Origin: Nocardioides sp. Root140
GTDB lineage: Bacteria > Actinomycetota > Actinomycetes > Propionibacteriales > Nocardioidaceae
Assembly: GCF_001426745.1 (NCBI RefSeq)
Contig: NZ_LMFI01000012.1
Coordinates: forward strand, 181,907-245,906
Reading direction: 5' to 3'
DNA: 64,000 bases
In this document: positions 62,812 through 64,000 of the stretch, piece after piece
Layout: each line of letters starts with the position of its first letter
How positions within the stretch are numbered: position 1 is the first letter of the stretch
The notes under the pieces: generated by a model
Told to the model about the DNA's origin: nothing
Databases searched by the model: none
The model's input: only the letters and a program-made list of their open reading frames with translations
Made by a program: the position numbers and the translations under genes

Positions 62812-63594
62812 GTGAATCGTGTGCCACGTCGTCCGCATCCGCACCCCTCCGGTGCCACCCCGCCGCCGATCCCCAAGGAGCTCGTGCCCCGGCACGTGGC
62901 CGTGGTGATGGACGGCAACGGCCGCTGGGCCAAGGAGCGCGGCCTCCCGCGGACGGCGGGACACGAGCAAGGTGAGTCGTCGTTGTTCGACGTGGTCGAG
63001 GGGGCCATCGAGATCGGCGTGAAGGCGGTGTCGGCGTACGCGTTCTCGACGGAGAACTGGTCGCGCTCGCCCGACGAGGTGCGCTTCCTGATGGGCTTCA
63101 ACCGGGACGTGATCCGGCGCCGGCGCGACGAGATGCACGAGCTGGGTGTGCGCGTGAAGTGGGCCGGCCGGGCGCCGCGGCTGTGGAAGTCGGTGATCAA
63201 GGAGCTGCAGGTCGCCGAGGAGCTGACCAAGGACAACAAGGTGTTCACGCTGACCATGTGCGTGAACTACGGCGGTCGGGCCGAGGTGGCCGACGCCGCG
63301 CGGTCCATCGCCCAGGCCGTGGCTGACGGGCGCCTGGACCCCAAGAAGGTCGACGAGAAGACCTTCGCCAAGCACCTCTACGTGCCCGACCTCTCCGACG
63401 CCGACCTGGTCTGGCGTACGTCGGGGGAGCAGCGGCTCTCGAACTTCATGCTCTGGCAGGCGGCGTACAGCGAGTTCGTCTTCTCCGACGTGCTCTGGCC
63501 CGACGTCGACCGCCGGCACCTGTGGGCCGCGATCGACACCTACGCGCGCCGCGACCGTCGCTACGGCGGCGCCCTCCCCAACGCGCCCGCCTGA
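62812..63594 (+). CDS. uppS: Polyprenyl diphosphate synthase (isoprenyl transferase)
   Basis: The 260-aa cis-prenyltransferase makes the long-chain prenyl carrier for cell-wall synthesis. Diagnostic blocks are VAVVMDGNGRWAKERGL, YAFSTENWSRSPDEV and VWRTSGEQRLSNFMLWQAAY with SEFVFSDVLWPD. GTG 62812 is the start. The gene is followed by a C-rich tract and then the insertion sequence. Confidence 0.96.
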   Translation: MNRVPRRPHPHPSGATPPPIPKELVPRHVAVVMDGNGRWAKERGLPRTAGHEQGESSLFDVVEGAIEIGVKAVSAYAFSTENWSRSPDEVRFLMGFNRDVIRRRRDEMHELGVRVKWAGRAPRLWKSVIKELQVAEELTKDNKVFTLTMCVNYGGRAEVADAARSIAQAVADGRLDPKKVDEKTFAKHLYVPDLSDADLVWRTSGEQRLSNFMLWQAAYSEFVFSDVLWPDVDRRHLWAAIDTYARRDRRYGGALPNAPA

Positions 63595-63600
63595 CCCGCC

Positions 63601-63655
63601 CCCGCCGACCAGCCCGCCCGCCCCGCCCGCCCGCCCCGCCCGCCCGCCCCCGCCA
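63601..63655. repeat. C-rich low-complexity tract
   Basis: About 55 nt with almost no T on the plus strand, made of CCCGCC and CCCCGCC blocks, starting 7 nt after uppS. The G-rich strand could form quadruplex or slip. No gene. Confidence 0.7.
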
Positions 63656-63698
63656 CGTGTAACGCGCTGTCCACGTCACTTCGCACCCCACCGGCAGG

Positions 63699-63895
63699 GG
63701 GCGGAATCAATCGGTCTAAGCAACTCAACCCTGTTGGGTGGTGTTGTGGATGCCGAGGTATGTGTCGTATGAGCAGCGCGAGGAGTTCTTCGGGTTTGGG
63801 CGGAATCAATCGGTCTAAGCAACTCAACCCTGTTGGGTGGTGTTGTGGATGCCGAGGTATGTGTCGTATGAGCAGCGCGAGGAGTTCTTCGGGTT
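63699..63895 (+). repeat. 98-bp tandem duplication of an insertion-sequence left end
   Basis: 63699-63796 and 63798-63895 are identical over 98 bp with a period of 99 bp. Each copy has the presumed terminal region GGGCGGAATCAATCGG, a CAACCC/GGGTGG hairpin and the first codons of the transposase. The first copy's ORF (ATG 63750) runs into TAA after 18 codons. GC content is visibly lower than in the neighbouring genes. Confidence 0.85.
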
Positions 63896-64000
63896 GCTCT
63901 GCTTGGGGATGTCGCTGCAGGCCGCGGCTGTTGCGGTCGGCGTGTCGGTGACCGCTGGGAGGTCGTGGTGGCGATCCTCGGGGCTTGTGACTCCTGTGAT
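63849..64000 (+). CDS. Transposase N-terminus, IS30-like, cut by window edge
   Basis: The frame begins MPRYVSYEQREEFFGLLCLG and continues to the edge with MSLQAAAVAVGVSVTAGRSW. The helix-turn-helix AAAVAVGVS followed by an aromatic pair and a Gly-rich segment is like the N-terminus of actinobacterial IS30 transposases. The catalytic DDE domain is beyond the window, so completeness is unknown. Confidence 0.7.
   Translation, partial: MPRYVSYEQREEFFGLLCLGMSLQAAAVAVGVSVTAGRSWWRSSGLVTPV

Larger units (their letters stand above)
63699..64000 (+). mobile_element. Insertion sequence, IS30-like, left end only
   Basis: The element begins near 63699 (or at 63798 for the second end) and runs off the window. 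The right end and target duplication are not visible. The family is inferred from the transposase N-terminus. Confidence 0.65.

Overview
The window is chromosomal DNA from a very GC-rich actinobacterium. The conserved order hrcA-dnaJ-rsmE, phoH-ybeY-corC-cytidine deaminase-like-era and leuA-recO-uppS, the comEA-comEC-holA-rpsT-lepA block, the frequent GTG starts and the start codons placed right behind a -10 box all fit the Actinomycetota. Family Nocardioidaceae (Nocardioides or a close relative) is the best guess, inferred from gene content (DUF3097, tmsA/tmsB-type genes for 10-methyl fatty acids, DUF2470 protein); no rRNA gene is present to confirm it.

Layout. 1-5126: lysyl oxidase-like exported protein (cut by the left edge), proA, a small membrane protein, the overlapping nadD-rsfS-phosphatase operon and tRNA-Ala(GGC). 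5127-13268: accessory genes (delta-60-repeat protein, alpha/beta hydrolase, universal stress protein, K+/H+ antiporter, two-component system, SDR, lipoprotein). 13269-27196: leuS behind a probable leucine attenuator, degV, comEA, comEC, holA, rpsT, two exported or kinase-like proteins, lepA. 27197-35972: antibiotic-kinase-like protein, SDR, acyl-CoA ligase, intradiol dioxygenase-like protein, hemW, DUF3097 and MBL proteins, and an iron-box gene. 36078-47036: CIRCE-hrcA-dnaJ-rsmE, P450, ECF sigma factor with a membrane partner, HIT, a deletion scar, phoH-ybeY-corC-cda-like. 47037-63594: tmsA/tmsB pair, HAD, MFS, siderophore-interacting protein, era, tandem septum-formation-type lipoproteins, leuA with a leader peptide, a lone voltage-sensor protein, FKBP, recO, marR, uppS. 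63699-64000: left end of an insertion sequence, tandemly duplicated and cut by the right edge.

How it works together. Most of the window is housekeeping: translation (leuS, lepA, rsfS, rpsT, ybeY, era, rsmE), replication and repair (holA, recO), NAD, proline and leucine synthesis, protein folding and envelope lipid carrier synthesis. Regulation can be read directly at several places: CIRCE at hrcA, a DtxR/IdeR-type iron box at the DUF2470 gene, Leu-Leu-Leu leader peptides in front of both leuA and leuS, and -10 hexamers 6-7 nt before ten or more start codons (leaderless mRNAs).

The least explained feature is a set of short intergenic repeat clusters. At four loci a unit of about 21-22 bp, beginning CGAAC followed by a locus-specific core, is repeated two to eight times in direct or inverted arrays. 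One set brackets the DUF3097-MBL gene pair, another brackets rpsT, and a third forms a 116-nt nested palindrome before the tmsA-type gene.
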